A program made the position numbers and the translations under genes. Below, in pieces: positions 27,432-36,895 of a DNA stretch of 64,000 nucleotides (its first letter is position 1; each line of letters begins with the position of its first letter). Below the pieces are notes generated by a model. It did not search any database. It was not told the origin of the DNA and saw nothing but the letters and a program-made list of their open reading frames with translations. Origin of the DNA: Microbacterium sp. HD4P20 (GTDB taxonomy: Bacteria > Actinomycetota > Actinomycetes > Actinomycetales > Microbacteriaceae); contig NZ_JAHZQZ020000014.1 in assembly GCF_019449275.2 (NCBI RefSeq), forward strand, positions 558,001 to 622,000, given 5' to 3'.

Positions 27432-27519
27432 CGCGTCCTCCTGAAGGTGGCTGTTCAGGCACACGCTAGCGGGAGGCGGCGACGGCGTGGAAGACGGTGG
27501 CCCGCGCGCGGGGTCGTGG

Positions 27520-28581
27520 TCAGCCGGCGAGTTCGTGCGTGGTCGTCACCCAGCGATCGAGGGTCGCCGCCGCCGCGCCCCCGTCGATGGCGGCGGCAGC
27601 CTCGTCTCGGGCCTCGGCGAGTCGCTCGAGGATCGGGCGCTGCACCTCGGTCGCATCCCGGAACAGGCGATACGCGACGATTCCCGCCGCGGCGTTGAGC
27701 AGCACGATGTCGCGGACGGCACCACGCTCCCCCTGCAGGACCTGGTGGACGACGGCGGCATTGTGGGCGGGGTCGCCGCCCAGCAGGTCGCCGATCTGGG
27801 CCAGCGGGATCCCCAGATCGCGCGGATCCAGGTCGTGCTCGTGCACGTCGCCGCGGCTGACCTCCCAGAGCCGGCTGTGGCCCGTCGTGGTGAGCTCGTC
27901 CAGGCCGTCGTCGCCGCGGAAGACCAGTGCGGTCGCACCGCGCGTGCGGAAGACGCCGGTGATCAGTGGCACCCGGTCCAGGTGCGCGACTCCGACCGCG
28001 TTGGCCTCCGCGCGCGCGGGATTGCACAGCGGGCCCAGGAAGTTGAACACGGTCGGCACCCCCAGCTCGCGGCGCGACGGACCCGCGTGGCGGAATCCGG
28101 GGTGGAACGCTGTGGCGAAGGCGAACGTGATCCCCGCGCGTGAGAGCGTCTCGGCGACCGCCTCGGGCGAGAGCGTGAGGTCGATTCCGAGGGCGCCGAG
28201 CACGTCCGACGAGCCCGAGGCCGAGCTCGCGGCCTTGTTGCCGTGCTTGACCACCGGGACACCGGATGCCGCGGCCACGAGCGCGGCCATGGTGGACACG
28301 TTCACCGTGCCGAAGCGATCTCCTCCGGTTCCGACGATGTCGAGCACGGCGGCGTCCACCGGCAGGGGCAGCGCCGCCTCGAGGATGGCATCGCGGAAGC
28401 CGACGATCTCGTCGACGGTCTCGCCCTTCGCGCGAAGCGCCAGCAGGAAGCCCGACAGCTGCGACGGCGTCGCCGTGCCCGACATGATCTGGCGCATCGC
28501 CCACGTCGACTCCGACACGCTGAGGTCGCGCCGATCGAGCAGCGCGGTCAGGATTCCCGGCCAGGTGTAGAGCTCCGCCAT
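27520..28581 (-). CDS. trpD: Anthranilate phosphoribosyltransferase
   Basis: 353 residues; second step of tryptophan synthesis from chorismate, joining anthranilate to PRPP. Seen are LDIVGTGGDRFGTVNVST (PRPP-binding loop), VVKHGNKAASSASGSSDVLGALG, FAFATAFHPGFRHAGPSRRELG and FNFLGPLCNPA. It stands apart from other trp genes and is divergent from ctaE, an order also seen in other Actinobacteria. A TAGGCT hexamer eight bases before the ATG and the lack of a ribosome-binding site suggest a leaderless mRNA; no trp leader peptide was seen. Confidence 0.97.
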   Translation of the reverse strand: MAELYTWPGILTALLDRRDLSVSESTWAMRQIMSGTATPSQLSGFLLALRAKGETVDEIVGFRDAILEAALPLPVDAAVLDIVGTGGDRFGTVNVSTMAALVAAASGVPVVKHGNKAASSASGSSDVLGALGIDLTLSPEAVAETLSRAGITFAFATAFHPGFRHAGPSRRELGVPTVFNFLGPLCNPARAEANAVGVAHLDRVPLITGVFRTRGATALVFRGDDGLDELTTTGHSRLWEVSRGDVHEHDLDPRDLGIPLAQIGDLLGGDPAHNAAVVHQVLQGERGAVRDIVLLNAAAGIVAYRLFRDATEVQRPILERLAEARDEAAAAIDGGAAAATLDRWVTTTHELAG

Positions 28582-28693
28582 AACCGAGAAGCCTAGCGGC
28601 GGCGTGGGATCGCAACGCTTTCGTGACGCCTCGGCCCGCGCGCCAGACGATCGGCGTGTTCACCGCACGTTCACGGTGGACTCGCGGGGTTCT

Positions 28694-28763
28694 CTTAGGG
28701 CGTCCTAAGTTCCGGCGGCGGCAAATCGAGCCCTCCGATGCGAAAATCACCGCGTCGCATCGG
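28694..28763. promoter_or_regulatory. Two palindromes upstream of the ctaE promoter
   Basis: CTTAGGgcgtCCTAAG (28694-28709) and the longer dyad CCGATGCG ... CGCATCGG (28735-28742 and 28756-28763) lie between trpD and ctaE. The second ends one base before the ctaE -10 element and covers the -35 region, a position suited to a repressor or activator of the respiratory operon. No known regulator is assigned. Confidence 0.45.
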
Positions 28764-28764
28764 C

Positions 28765-28778
28765 CATAATGGGGTGTG
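28765..28778 (+). promoter_or_regulatory. -10 element of a leaderless ctaE promoter
   Basis: CATAAT (28765-28770) lies seven bases before the GTG at 28778, so transcription should begin at or next to the start codon. No ribosome-binding site precedes that GTG. An upstream ATG at 28769 overlaps the -10 box and is therefore unlikely to be the start. Confidence 0.5.
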
Positions 28779-29413
28779 TGACGACCTCCACAGCGACCTA
28801 CTCCCAGGCCATGCGGTCCGTCAAGCGGCCGGATCCGGTCGCTGTCGGCACGATCGTGTGGCTCGGCAGCGAGGTGATGTTCTTCGCGGGCCTCTTCGCG
28901 ATCTACTTCACCCTCCGCAGCACCTCCCCCGATCTGTGGGCGGAGAGCACGCAGCTGCTCAACGTTCCGTACGCCCTCGTGAACACCATCATCCTGGTGC
29001 TCTCGTCGGTCACGTGCCAGATGGGCGTCTTCGCGGCCGAGCGGTTCCAGCCCTACACGGTGAAGTCCAACTCCTTCTGGCAGCGCTGGGGCATGGTCGA
29101 GTGGTTCTGGCTGACCTTCGCGCTCGGTGCGATCTTCGTCTCGGGCCAGGTGTGGGAGTACGCGCAGCTCGTCGCCGAAGGCATGCCCATCGACGCGAAC
29201 GCGTACGCGTCCGCCTTCTATCTGACGACCGGCTTCCACGCCCTGCACGTGACCGGCGGTCTGATCGCCTTCCTGCTGGTGATCGGCCGTGCGTACGCCG
29301 TGAAGAACTTCGGGCGCAAGGAGATGACGTCTTCGATCGTCGTGTCGTACTACTGGCACTTCGTCGACGTCGTCTGGATCGCCCTGTTCGCCGTCATCTA
29401 TTTCTTGAAGTAA
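28778..29413 (+). CDS. ctaE: Cytochrome c oxidase subunit III
   Basis: 211 residues from GTG 28778 (first residues [16 protein letters not shown]). Subunit III of the aa3 oxidase in the plasma membrane; five helices are visible, with [52 protein letters not shown] and [15 protein letters not shown]. First gene of ctaE-qcrCAB, the actinobacterial arrangement in which the bc1 complex and oxidase form a supercomplex. Confidence 0.96.
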   Translation: MTTSTATYSQAMRSVKRPDPVAVGTIVWLGSEVMFFAGLFAIYFTLRSTSPDLWAESTQLLNVPYALVNTIILVLSSVTCQMGVFAAERFQPYTVKSNSFWQRWGMVEWFWLTFALGAIFVSGQVWEYAQLVAEGMPIDANAYASAFYLTTGFHALHVTGGLIAFLLVIGRAYAVKNFGRKEMTSSIVVSYYWHFVDVVWIALFAVIYFLK

Positions 29414-29434
29414 GAGCGGAGCTGATTCACCGAC

Positions 29435-30238
29435 ATGGCACGAGAGACCACGCGCCGCTCGAATGGACGCCGGAGCCCCTGGGCCACCGCCGCGCTCATC
29501 GGCCTCGGACTGCTGATCACCGGCGGCGTCTACGCCGGGGCATCCGCCGCGATGGCGGCCACCGCACCGCAGACGACCGTCGACTCGGCGCTCACCGTCG
29601 AAGACGGTGAGCGGCTGTTCCAGGCGAACTGCGCCACCTGTCACGGGCTCGACGTCCAGGGAACCGACGACGGCCCGTCGCTCTACGGCGTCGGCGAGCT
29701 CGCCGTCCACTTCCAGATGAGCACCGGCCGCATGCCCCTGCAGATGCAGGGACCCCAGGCCCCGCAGAAGCCTGTCCAGTTCACGGATGAGCAGATCGCC
29801 GCGATCGGCGAGTACATCCAGTCGATCGCTCCCGGCCCGAGCTTCCCCGACGAGGAAGTCCTCGACGGCGAAGGCAACGCTGCCGAGGGAGGCGAGCTGT
29901 TCCGCATCAACTGCGCGATGTGTCACAACGTCGCCGGCGCGGGCGGCGCACTGACCGAGGGCAAGTACGCTCCGGCTCTCCACGAGGTCACTCCGCTGAA
30001 CATGTACGCGGCGATGGTCACGGGTCCGCAGAACATGCCGGTGTTCAACGACATGACGCTGACGACCGAAGAGAAGCGCGACGTCATCACCTACCTGCTC
30101 TATCTGCAGGACAACCAGTCGGCGGGCGGATTCTCGCTCGGCTCGTTGGGGCCGGTGTCCGAGGGCCTCTTCATCTGGATCTTCGGGATCGGTTCGCTGA
30201 TCGCACTGACCGTATGGATCACGGCGAAGTCCAACTGA
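29435..30238 (+). CDS. qcrC: Cytochrome bc1 complex diheme cytochrome c subunit
   Basis: 267 residues. An N-terminal membrane anchor (about 17-43) is followed by two cytochrome c domains with haem sites CATCH (66-70) and CAMCH (160-164), and a C-terminal membrane helix (FIWIFGIGSLIALTVWI). In Actinobacteria this diheme protein passes electrons from the Rieske centre straight to the oxidase and replaces soluble cytochrome c. Axial methionines are probably in the QMSTGRMPLQM and QNMPVF segments. Confidence 0.97.
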   Translation: MARETTRRSNGRRSPWATAALIGLGLLITGGVYAGASAAMAATAPQTTVDSALTVEDGERLFQANCATCHGLDVQGTDDGPSLYGVGELAVHFQMSTGRMPLQMQGPQAPQKPVQFTDEQIAAIGEYIQSIAPGPSFPDEEVLDGEGNAAEGGELFRINCAMCHNVAGAGGALTEGKYAPALHEVTPLNMYAAMVTGPQNMPVFNDMTLTTEEKRDVITYLLYLQDNQSAGGFSLGSLGPVSEGLFIWIFGIGSLIALTVWITAKSN

Positions 30239-30273
30239 TCACGAACCAACACGCAACACTGACGAGGAGCAGC

Positions 30274-31353
30274 ATGGCACACGAGGACGACCCGCTCGAG
30301 CACGAGAGGGCTTCCTGGAAGCCCTCCCCCGGGCTCGCCGTCGCGGTGAACGACCCGGTGCGCAACCCGGAGCTCCCCCCGCACCGCGAGCGGATGACCG
30401 ACAAGGACCCGGTCGCCATGAAGCGCGCGGCCCGCACGGTCTACACGCTCTTCTACCTGTCGATCGCGGGCAGCATCTGGGCCATCGCGGCATACATGCT
30501 GTTCCCGATCGAGAGCGGCCGGATCATCGACATCCGCCACAACAACCTCTTCATCGGTCTGGGAATCGCTCTCGCCCTCCTCGCGATCGGCATCGCCGCG
30601 ATCCACTGGTCCAAGGCGATCATGTCCGACAAGGAGTTCATCGAGCCCCGCCACGCCACGCGGGGACGTGACAGCACCCGTGAGGCCGCCATCGGGGCTT
30701 TCGCCGCCGCGAACGAAGAGTCCGGGTTCGGGCGTCGCGTCATGATCCGCAACTCGATGATCGCGGCGCTGGTCGCATCCGTGGCTCCCGGCATCGTCCT
30801 CTTCCGCGGTCTGGCCCCGTTCAGTTCGCCCGAGCACCCGCATGCCGGTGACCCGGTCTACCTTCTCGAGCACACCATGTGGAGAGAAGGCGAGCGGCTC
30901 GTCCATGACCCGAGTGGCGAGCCCATCCGCGCAGCAGACCTCACGCTCGGCTCCGCCGTGCACGTCATCCCCGAGTCCCTTGCCGAGCTCTCGCACCACG
31001 ACGGCTACCTCGAAGAAAAGGCCAAGGCCATCGTCCTCGCGGTGCGGCTGCTCCCTGAGCAGCTCACCGAGTCGGAGGAGCGCCGGGAGTGGTCGTACAA
31101 CGGCATCGTCGCCTACTCCAAGGTGTGCACGCACGTCGGCTGCCCCGTCGCGCTCTACGAGCAGCAGACGCACCACCTGCTGTGCCCCTGCCACCAGTCG
31201 CAGTTCGACGTGACCGACCACGCGAAGGTCATCTTCGGGCCGGCCGCGCGCCCGCTGCCGCAGCTGCCCATCACCGTCGACGACGAGGGCTACCTCGTGG
31301 CACGCAGCGACTTCCACGAACCCGTCGGCCCGAGCTTCTGGGAGCGTCATTGA
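30274..31353 (+). CDS. qcrA: Cytochrome bc1 complex Rieske iron-sulfur subunit
   Basis: 359 residues from ATG 30274 after GAGGAG. Three membrane helices (about 53-75, 85-105, 165-185), the actinobacterial layout, then a Rieske domain with the cluster ligands in CTHVGCPVAL and LCPCHQSQFDV. It transfers electrons from menaquinol to QcrC. A longer in-frame frame upstream overlaps qcrC and is not the start. Confidence 0.97.
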   Translation: MAHEDDPLEHERASWKPSPGLAVAVNDPVRNPELPPHRERMTDKDPVAMKRAARTVYTLFYLSIAGSIWAIAAYMLFPIESGRIIDIRHNNLFIGLGIALALLAIGIAAIHWSKAIMSDKEFIEPRHATRGRDSTREAAIGAFAAANEESGFGRRVMIRNSMIAALVASVAPGIVLFRGLAPFSSPEHPHAGDPVYLLEHTMWREGERLVHDPSGEPIRAADLTLGSAVHVIPESLAELSHHDGYLEEKAKAIVLAVRLLPEQLTESEERREWSYNGIVAYSKVCTHVGCPVALYEQQTHHLLCPCHQSQFDVTDHAKVIFGPAARPLPQLPITVDDEGYLVARSDFHEPVGPSFWERH

Positions 31354-33212
31354 GTACCGCCACTCACCCCACCGAGAACGTCACTCGGGAGCCGGCCTCG
31401 TCTTCGGAGCCCATCCCGGCGCGTGACAAGCCGCTGGGCGGCCGCTTCATCGGCGCCACCGCGAACTACATCGATGAGCGCACGAGCCTGTCGGGCTTCG
31501 TCAAAGAGCTCGGACGCAAGATCTTCCCCGACCACTGGTCGTTCATGCTGGGTGAGATCGCCCTGTGGAGTTTCGTCGTGGTGCTCCTGTCGGGCACGTT
31601 CCTCACGTTCTTCTTCCAGGCGTCGATGGTCGAGACGCACTACTACGGCGCCTTCCTGCCGATGCGTGGCATCGAGATGTCCGCCGCCATGGCGTCCACC
31701 CTCGAGATCTCCTTCGACATCCGCGGCGGTCTGCTGGTTCGTCAGATCCATCACTGGGCCGCGCTCGTGTTCGTCGCCGGCATCGGTGTGCACATGCTGC
31801 GCATCTTCTTCACCGGCGCCTTCCGCAAGCCCCGCGAACTGAACTGGGTGATCGGCTTCATCCTGTTCATCCTCGCGATGGCCGAAGGATTCACCGGCTA
31901 TTCGCTGCCCGACGACGTGCTCTCGGGCAATGGCCTGCGCATCATCGACGGCATGATCAAGGGCATCCCGCTCATCGGCACCTGGACCTCGTTCCTGCTG
32001 TTCGGCGGCGAGTTCCCCGGCACCGCGATCGTCGGACGCCTGTACACCCTGCACATCCTGCTGCTTCCGGCGATCCTCGTCGCTCTGCTCGTCCTGCACC
32101 TGATGCTCATGGTCATCAACAAGCACACACAGTTCGCGGGTCCGGCCCGCTCGAACAGCAACGTCGTGGGCTACCCGATGATGCCGGTGTACATGTCGAA
32201 GATGGGCGGCTTCCTCTTCATCACGTTCGGCGTGATCGTGCTCGTCGCCTCGCTGTTCACGATCAACCCGATCTGGAACTACGGCCCGTACGACCCGTCT
32301 CCGGTGTCGGCCGGTACGCAGCCGGACTGGTACATCGGCTTCGCCGACGGCATGCTGCGCCTCATCCCGCCGGGCTGGGAGTTCGTCTTCCTCGACCGCA
32401 CGTGGTCCTTCAACATCCTCGTGCCGCTCGGCGTGATCGGCATCTTCCTCGTTCTCGTCCTGATCTACCCCTTCATCGAGGCGTGGGTGACGGGCGACAA
32501 GCGCGAGCACCACATCGCGCAGCGCCCGCGCAACGCCGCGACGCGCACCGCGATCGGCGCGGCCGGTGTGACCACGTACGCGGTGATGTGGGCCGCGGCG
32601 TCGTCGGACATCATCGCCACCCATTTCTGGCTCACGATGGAAGGTGTCATCCACACCCTCCAGGCGCTGCTGATCTTCGGCCCGATCGTCGCCTACTTCG
32701 TCACCAAGCGCATCTGTCTCGCGCTGCAGAAGAAGGATCGCGAGATCGCCCTGCACGGCTACGAATCGGGCCGCATCGTGCGCCTCCCCGGTGGCGAGTA
32801 CATCGAGGTCCACCAGCCCGTCGACGAGTACGACCGGTACAAGCTGGTCGACCACGAGATCTACGAGCCGCTCGTCGTGCGCCCGAACGCCAAGGGGAAC
32901 ATCCCCTGGCACGAGAACCTGCGCGCTTCGATCTCGCGCTGGTTCTTCGAGGACCGGCTCTCCCCCGTGACGCAGACCGAGCTCGATGCGGCACTCGCGC
33001 ATCAGCACCACGCGCTGGACCACATCGCGGAGGAAGAGCACGCTGAGCTGCAGGCCGCGCACGAGCGCGCCGGCGTTCCGGATGCACCACACACGCCGAT
33101 CGACGACGGCCACAACTCCGAGACGGCGGTGCGCCCGTCGAACGTGATCGTGCCGGAATCTCAGCCGGGGACTCGCGCGCCGCGCGACGGCGACAAGGAA
33201 TCCGACGCCTAG
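31350..33212 (+). CDS. qcrB: Cytochrome bc1 complex cytochrome b subunit
   Basis: 620 residues with a TTG start at 31350 that overlaps the qcrA stop (TTGA); GGAGCG lies upstream. Haem ligands lie in RQIHHWAALVFVAGIGVHMLR and TLHILLLPAILVALLVLHL; the Qo-site PPGW-equivalent reads LIPPGWEF. Length exceeds mitochondrial cytochrome b by an actinobacterial C-terminal extension (about 450-620), which is hydrophilic with many His, Asp and Glu. A strong hairpin follows the stop. Confidence 0.96.
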   Translation: MSTATHPTENVTREPASSSEPIPARDKPLGGRFIGATANYIDERTSLSGFVKELGRKIFPDHWSFMLGEIALWSFVVVLLSGTFLTFFFQASMVETHYYGAFLPMRGIEMSAAMASTLEISFDIRGGLLVRQIHHWAALVFVAGIGVHMLRIFFTGAFRKPRELNWVIGFILFILAMAEGFTGYSLPDDVLSGNGLRIIDGMIKGIPLIGTWTSFLLFGGEFPGTAIVGRLYTLHILLLPAILVALLVLHLMLMVINKHTQFAGPARSNSNVVGYPMMPVYMSKMGGFLFITFGVIVLVASLFTINPIWNYGPYDPSPVSAGTQPDWYIGFADGMLRLIPPGWEFVFLDRTWSFNILVPLGVIGIFLVLVLIYPFIEAWVTGDKREHHIAQRPRNAATRTAIGAAGVTTYAVMWAAASSDIIATHFWLTMEGVIHTLQALLIFGPIVAYFVTKRICLALQKKDREIALHGYESGRIVRLPGGEYIEVHQPVDEYDRYKLVDHEIYEPLVVRPNAKGNIPWHENLRASISRWFFEDRLSPVTQTELDAALAHQHHALDHIAEEEHAELQAAHERAGVPDAPHTPIDDGHNSETAVRPSNVIVPESQPGTRAPRDGDKESDA

Positions 33213-33233
33213 CACGTCGCGTCGAGCGAGCCG

Positions 33234-33271
33234 GATGCCCGGCACGACCCTCACCGGTCGTGCCGGGCATC
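33234..33271 (+). terminator. 16-bp perfect hairpin terminator of ctaE-qcrCAB
   Basis: GATGCCCGGCACGACC (33234-33249) pairs perfectly with 33256-33271 around a six-base loop. It lies 21 bases past the qcrB stop. No T tract follows. Confidence 0.7.
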
Positions 33272-33373
33272 GCTCGTCGTACGCGAGGGGGCGGAATATG
33301 AAACGGCAGGATTCCGCCGCTGGATGTCGGCCGCAGCGCCCGGGCATGACGGGCCGGTCCGTAGGGTGAGAGC

Positions 33374-33793
33374 ATGACGGACGCCTTGACCTACTACTCC
33401 ACGAAGCTCGCCCTCGAGACGGATGCCTCCGACGTGTACGCCGCCCAGAAGGCCGGTGAGGATTTCGTGTTGGTCGACGTCCGGAGCGACGAAGCGTGGG
33501 CGCAGGGACGCATCTCGGGCGCCGTCCACATGCCGTACCGCGAGATCGCGGAACGTGCGACGGTGGAGATCAACCGTTCGACGCCCGTGGTGGTGTACTG
33601 CTGGAGCCCGGGCTGCAACGCGGGGGCGAAGGGAGCGGTGGAGTTCGCAAAGCTGGGATACGCCGTACGAGAGATGATCGGCGGCTACGAGTACTGGGTG
33701 CGTGAGGGTCAGCCGACCGAGAACGACGGCGGCGGGCTGCCCCGGGTATTCGATCCCCAGGTGATGGTCGTGCGCGGCGCAGCAGTCGGCTGA
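33374..33793 (+). CDS. Rhodanese-like domain protein
   Basis: 139 residues, one rhodanese domain (about 18-125). The substrate-entry motif FVLVDVRSDEAWAQGRISGAVHMPYRE and the active-site loop YCWSPGCNAGAKGA, with Cys in the CWSPGC segment, are intact. Such proteins carry or transfer persulfide sulfur; the target is unknown. It lies between the two respiratory operons and faces the PP2C gene; only seven bases separate the stops. Confidence 0.88.
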   Translation: MTDALTYYSTKLALETDASDVYAAQKAGEDFVLVDVRSDEAWAQGRISGAVHMPYREIAERATVEINRSTPVVVYCWSPGCNAGAKGAVEFAKLGYAVREMIGGYEYWVREGQPTENDGGGLPRVFDPQVMVVRGAAVG

Positions 33794-33800
33794 GCGTCGC

Positions 33801-34607
33801 TCAGGCCGACTCGAGCCCCTCCATGAACCGGGCCCTCGCCGCACCGTAGAACGTCGTCTCGTGCGGGGGTGCCGCCGTGGAACGCCCCGGGACCACGTCC
33901 GCGACGATCACGGTGACGTTGTCGAAGGTCCCGGCGTCCAGGGCGAGCCCGACGCCGGCCGTGGCGGCATCCTCGACGCGGTCGTGAGCCGTCAAGAGCG
34001 CATGGATGTCGGCATCCGGCACATAGTCGGTCAGACCATCGCTGCACAGCAGCCATCGATCCCCCGCGCGGGGCTCGTGCTCCACGATCGTGGGCGCGTC
34101 GCGTTCCGCACCGCTGAGCGATGCGGTGATCACGTTGCGGCGCGGATGGGATGCCGCATCCTCTTCGGCGACGATGCCCCGATCGACGAGCACCTGCACC
34201 AGGGAGTCGTCACGCGTCTGCCGCGTCAGCACTCCGTCCCGCAGGCGATACGCGCGGGAGTCCCCCGTATGGGCGAGCAGCAGTGACCTCGAACCCGCCA
34301 CGAAGATGCCGGTGAACGTGGTGGCCATTCCGGTCAGCGCGGGATCACGCTCGACGTGGGCACGGAGATCCCAATTGGCAGCGCGCACGCTCGCGGCCAG
34401 CTGTTCGGCCCCCAGCCCGGTAGGCCGCCCGGCCGCGAGCCGGTGCACGAACGCCGCGGACGCGAAGTCGCCTGCCGGTCCCCCACCGACCCCGTCGGCC
34501 ACCGCGGCGCCCCACGCGGCGGTGAACGCGGCGTCCTGATTGACCGGGCGATGCGCCCCGACATCGGAGACGGCGGCCGCACGCAGAACGACGTGAGGCT
34601 CCATCAT
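33801..34607 (-). CDS. PP2C-family serine/threonine phosphatase
   Basis: 268 residues from ATG 34607 (GAGG eight bases upstream). Metal-binding motifs of the PP2C/PPM fold are present: VSDVGAHRPVNQDA, AAVADGVGGGPAGD, LAHTGDSRAYRLRDG, CSDGLTDYV and DNVTVIVADV. No membrane segment, so a cytosolic soluble phosphatase that would oppose Ser/Thr kinases. The C-terminal 25 residues are unique. Same strand as ctaF and 57 bp downstream, without evident coupling. Confidence 0.92.
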   Translation of the reverse strand: MMEPHVVLRAAAVSDVGAHRPVNQDAAFTAAWGAAVADGVGGGPAGDFASAAFVHRLAAGRPTGLGAEQLAASVRAANWDLRAHVERDPALTGMATTFTGIFVAGSRSLLLAHTGDSRAYRLRDGVLTRQTRDDSLVQVLVDRGIVAEEDAASHPRRNVITASLSGAERDAPTIVEHEPRAGDRWLLCSDGLTDYVPDADIHALLTAHDRVEDAATAGVGLALDAGTFDNVTVIVADVVPGRSTAAPPHETTFYGAARARFMEGLESA

Positions 34608-34664
34608 CGATGAAACCTCACGTCTGCGAGCCTGCACGGCGGAGGGATGTGGTCCGGTGCCGGA

Positions 34665-35129
34665 TCAGCGTGCGAAGTAGCCGCGGTAGTACTCGTACAC
34701 CCAGCCGACGATCGCAACGACGAACACCGCGATGCCGATCGGCATGAGCCAGGCGCCGACGGCGAGACCGATCATCGCGAGAGCCGCCGAGAAGGCGAGG
34801 ACGATGGGCCACCAGGACCACGGGCTGAACTCTCCGAGCTCCGGGTCGCCGTCGTCGATATCGGCCGTCAGAATGTCTTCGGGCAGCTCACCGCCCTGCG
34901 CCTTGTGCACCTTCGCGATGTAGAAGGCGATCAAAGCGGCCATGAAAGCCGTGAACAGCAGCGCGACGCTGCCGACCCATTCGATCGACAGGGTCATCGT
35001 CTCCCAGTAGGACTGGCCGCCTGTCGCGTTGGTGTCCCAGTGCGAGATCAGATTCCAGACGGTGTACATCACCGCCACGAGGAAGAAGAAACCGGCGAGC
35101 AGCCACCACAGTCCCGCGTTCGTGCGCAC
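34665..35129 (-). CDS. ctaF: Cytochrome c oxidase subunit 4
   Basis: 154 residues starting at GTG 35129, directly after the ctaD stop. Four membrane helices: LWWLLAGFFFLVAVMYTVW, VALLFTAFMAALIAFYIA, and the pair WPIVLAFSAALAMIGLAVGAWL / GIAVFVVAIVGWVYEYYRG. This is the actinobacterial subunit IV found next to ctaD. Third gene of the ctaC-ctaD-ctaF operon. Confidence 0.94.
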   Translation of the reverse strand: MRTNAGLWWLLAGFFFLVAVMYTVWNLISHWDTNATGGQSYWETMTLSIEWVGSVALLFTAFMAALIAFYIAKVHKAQGGELPEDILTADIDDGDPELGEFSPWSWWPIVLAFSAALAMIGLAVGAWLMPIGIAVFVVAIVGWVYEYYRGYFAR

Positions 35130-36893
35130 TTACTTCACCTTTCCCTCGGCCACGTCGGCAACCGGGGCTTCGGGGGCGTCCTTCGCAGGTCCGACGCCGA
35201 CAGGGATGCCGGCTTCGGGGTGGTTCAGGTCGAACGCGGGCCGCTCGCTGCGAATCCGCGGGATCGACGTGAAGTTGTGCCGCGGCGGCGGGCACGAGGT
35301 CGCCCACTCCAGCGACGCGCCGTAGCCCCAGGGGTCGTTCACCGTCACCTTGGGCGCCTTGCGCGTGGTGATCCATACGTTGAACAGGAACGGGATCATC
35401 GAGGCGCCGAGCAGCATCGCGCCGATCGTCGAGACCTGATTCTCCCAGGTCCAGCCATCGGCCGCGGAGTAGTCCGCATACCGGCGGACCATGCCGTCCA
35501 CACCGAGCCAGTGCTGGATCAGGAAGGTCATGTGGAACCCGATGAACAGCATCCAGAAGTGGACGTAACCGAGCCGCTCGTTGAGCATCTTGCCCGTCCA
35601 CTTCGGCCACCAGAAGTAGAAGCCGGCGAACATCGCGAACACCACGGTGCCGAACACGACGTAGTGGAAGTGCGCCACGACGAAGTACGAATCCGACAGA
35701 TGGAAGTCCAGCGGCGGCGAGGCCAGGATGATGCCCGTCAGACCACCGAAGACGAACGACACGAGGAACCCGAGCGCGAACACCATGGGCGTCTCGAAGG
35801 TCACCGACCCGCGCCACATCGTGCCGATCCAGTTGAAGATCTTCACGCCCGTCGGCACCGCGATGAGCATCGTCATCAGCGCGAAGAAGGGCAGCAGCAC
35901 GGCACCCGTGACGTACATGTGGTGCGCCCACACCGCGACCGACAGCGCCGCGATCGCGATGGTCGCGTAGACGAGCGTCTTGTACCCGAAGATCGGCTTG
36001 CGGCTGAACACCGGGAAGATCTCCGACACGATGCCGAAGAACGGCAGCGCGATGATGTACACCTCAGGATGCCCGAAGAACCAGAACAGGTGCTGCCACA
36101 GCAGAACGCCGCCGTTCGCGGGATCGTAGATGTGAGCACCGAGCACGCGGTCCGCCGCCGCGGCCAGGATCGCCGCGGCGAGCACGGGGAACGCCATCAG
36201 GATCAGGATGCTGGTGACCAGCGTGTTCCACGAGAAGATCGGCATCCGCCACATGGTCATGCCGGGCGCACGCATGGTGATGATCGTCGTGATGAAGTTC
36301 ACGGCGCCGAGGATGGTGCCGAAACCGCTCATACCCAGGCCCAGCATCCACAGGTTACCGCCGGCACCCGGCGAGAATGTCGCGCTGGCCAGTGGCTGAT
36401 ACGCGAACCAGCCGAACGACGCGGCGCCCTGCGGCGTCAGGAAGCCGGCCACGGCGATCGTCGAGCCGAAGAGGAACAACCAGAAGGCGAACGCGTTCAG
36501 GCGGGGGAAGGCGACGTCGGGGGCACCGATCTGCAGCGGCAGGATGGCGTTCGCGAAGCCCGCGAACAGCGGGGTGGCGAACATCAGCAGCATGATCGTG
36601 CCGTGCATCGTGAAGAGCTGGTTGTACTGCTCCTTCGTCGGCACGATCTGCATCCCGGGCTCGAAGAGCTCGGCCCGGATGATCAGGGCCATCACCCCGC
36701 CCAGCAGGAAGAAGATCACCGATGCGATGAGGTACAGGTAACCGATCGTCTTGTGGTCGGTGGAGGTGATCCACTTGACGATGATGTTGCCCTTCTGCTC
36801 GACGCGCGTGGCGCTGAGCAGTGCGGCTTGACGCGGCGGCAGGGTGGTCGGGCGACCCTGCGTCGTCTCCTCGAGCGGAAGCGTCGTCGCCAT
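35130..36893 (-). CDS. ctaD: Cytochrome c oxidase subunit I
   Basis: 587 residues, twelve membrane helices; catalytic haem a/a3-CuB subunit. Seen are [23 protein letters not shown] (haem a His), [12 protein letters not shown] (the His-Tyr crosslink region), WAHHMYVTG (CuB histidines) and HFHYVVFG (haem ligands). Two bases separate it from ctaC. Together with ctaE and qcrCAB it completes the bc1-aa3 chain in this window. Confidence 0.98.
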   Translation of the reverse strand: MATTLPLEETTQGRPTTLPPRQAALLSATRVEQKGNIIVKWITSTDHKTIGYLYLIASVIFFLLGGVMALIIRAELFEPGMQIVPTKEQYNQLFTMHGTIMLLMFATPLFAGFANAILPLQIGAPDVAFPRLNAFAFWLFLFGSTIAVAGFLTPQGAASFGWFAYQPLASATFSPGAGGNLWMLGLGMSGFGTILGAVNFITTIITMRAPGMTMWRMPIFSWNTLVTSILILMAFPVLAAAILAAAADRVLGAHIYDPANGGVLLWQHLFWFFGHPEVYIIALPFFGIVSEIFPVFSRKPIFGYKTLVYATIAIAALSVAVWAHHMYVTGAVLLPFFALMTMLIAVPTGVKIFNWIGTMWRGSVTFETPMVFALGFLVSFVFGGLTGIILASPPLDFHLSDSYFVVAHFHYVVFGTVVFAMFAGFYFWWPKWTGKMLNERLGYVHFWMLFIGFHMTFLIQHWLGVDGMVRRYADYSAADGWTWENQVSTIGAMLLGASMIPFLFNVWITTRKAPKVTVNDPWGYGASLEWATSCPPPRHNFTSIPRIRSERPAFDLNHPEAGIPVGVGPAKDAPEAPVADVAEGKVK

Positions 36894-36895
36894 GA

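Noticed and set aside
28582..28777. Tryptophan attenuator in front of trpD
   Set aside because: No short ORF with Trp codons and no terminator/antiterminator pair were found on the trpD strand; the gene looks leaderless.
28582..29983. Long extension upstream of the trpD region on - (total frame 27455-29983)
   Set aside because: Shadow of ctaE and qcrC on the other strand and out of frame with trpD; no conserved motif.
31347..33347. A 666-codon - frame opposite qcrB
   Set aside because: Antisense to qcrB; composition is low-complexity and no family motif is present.
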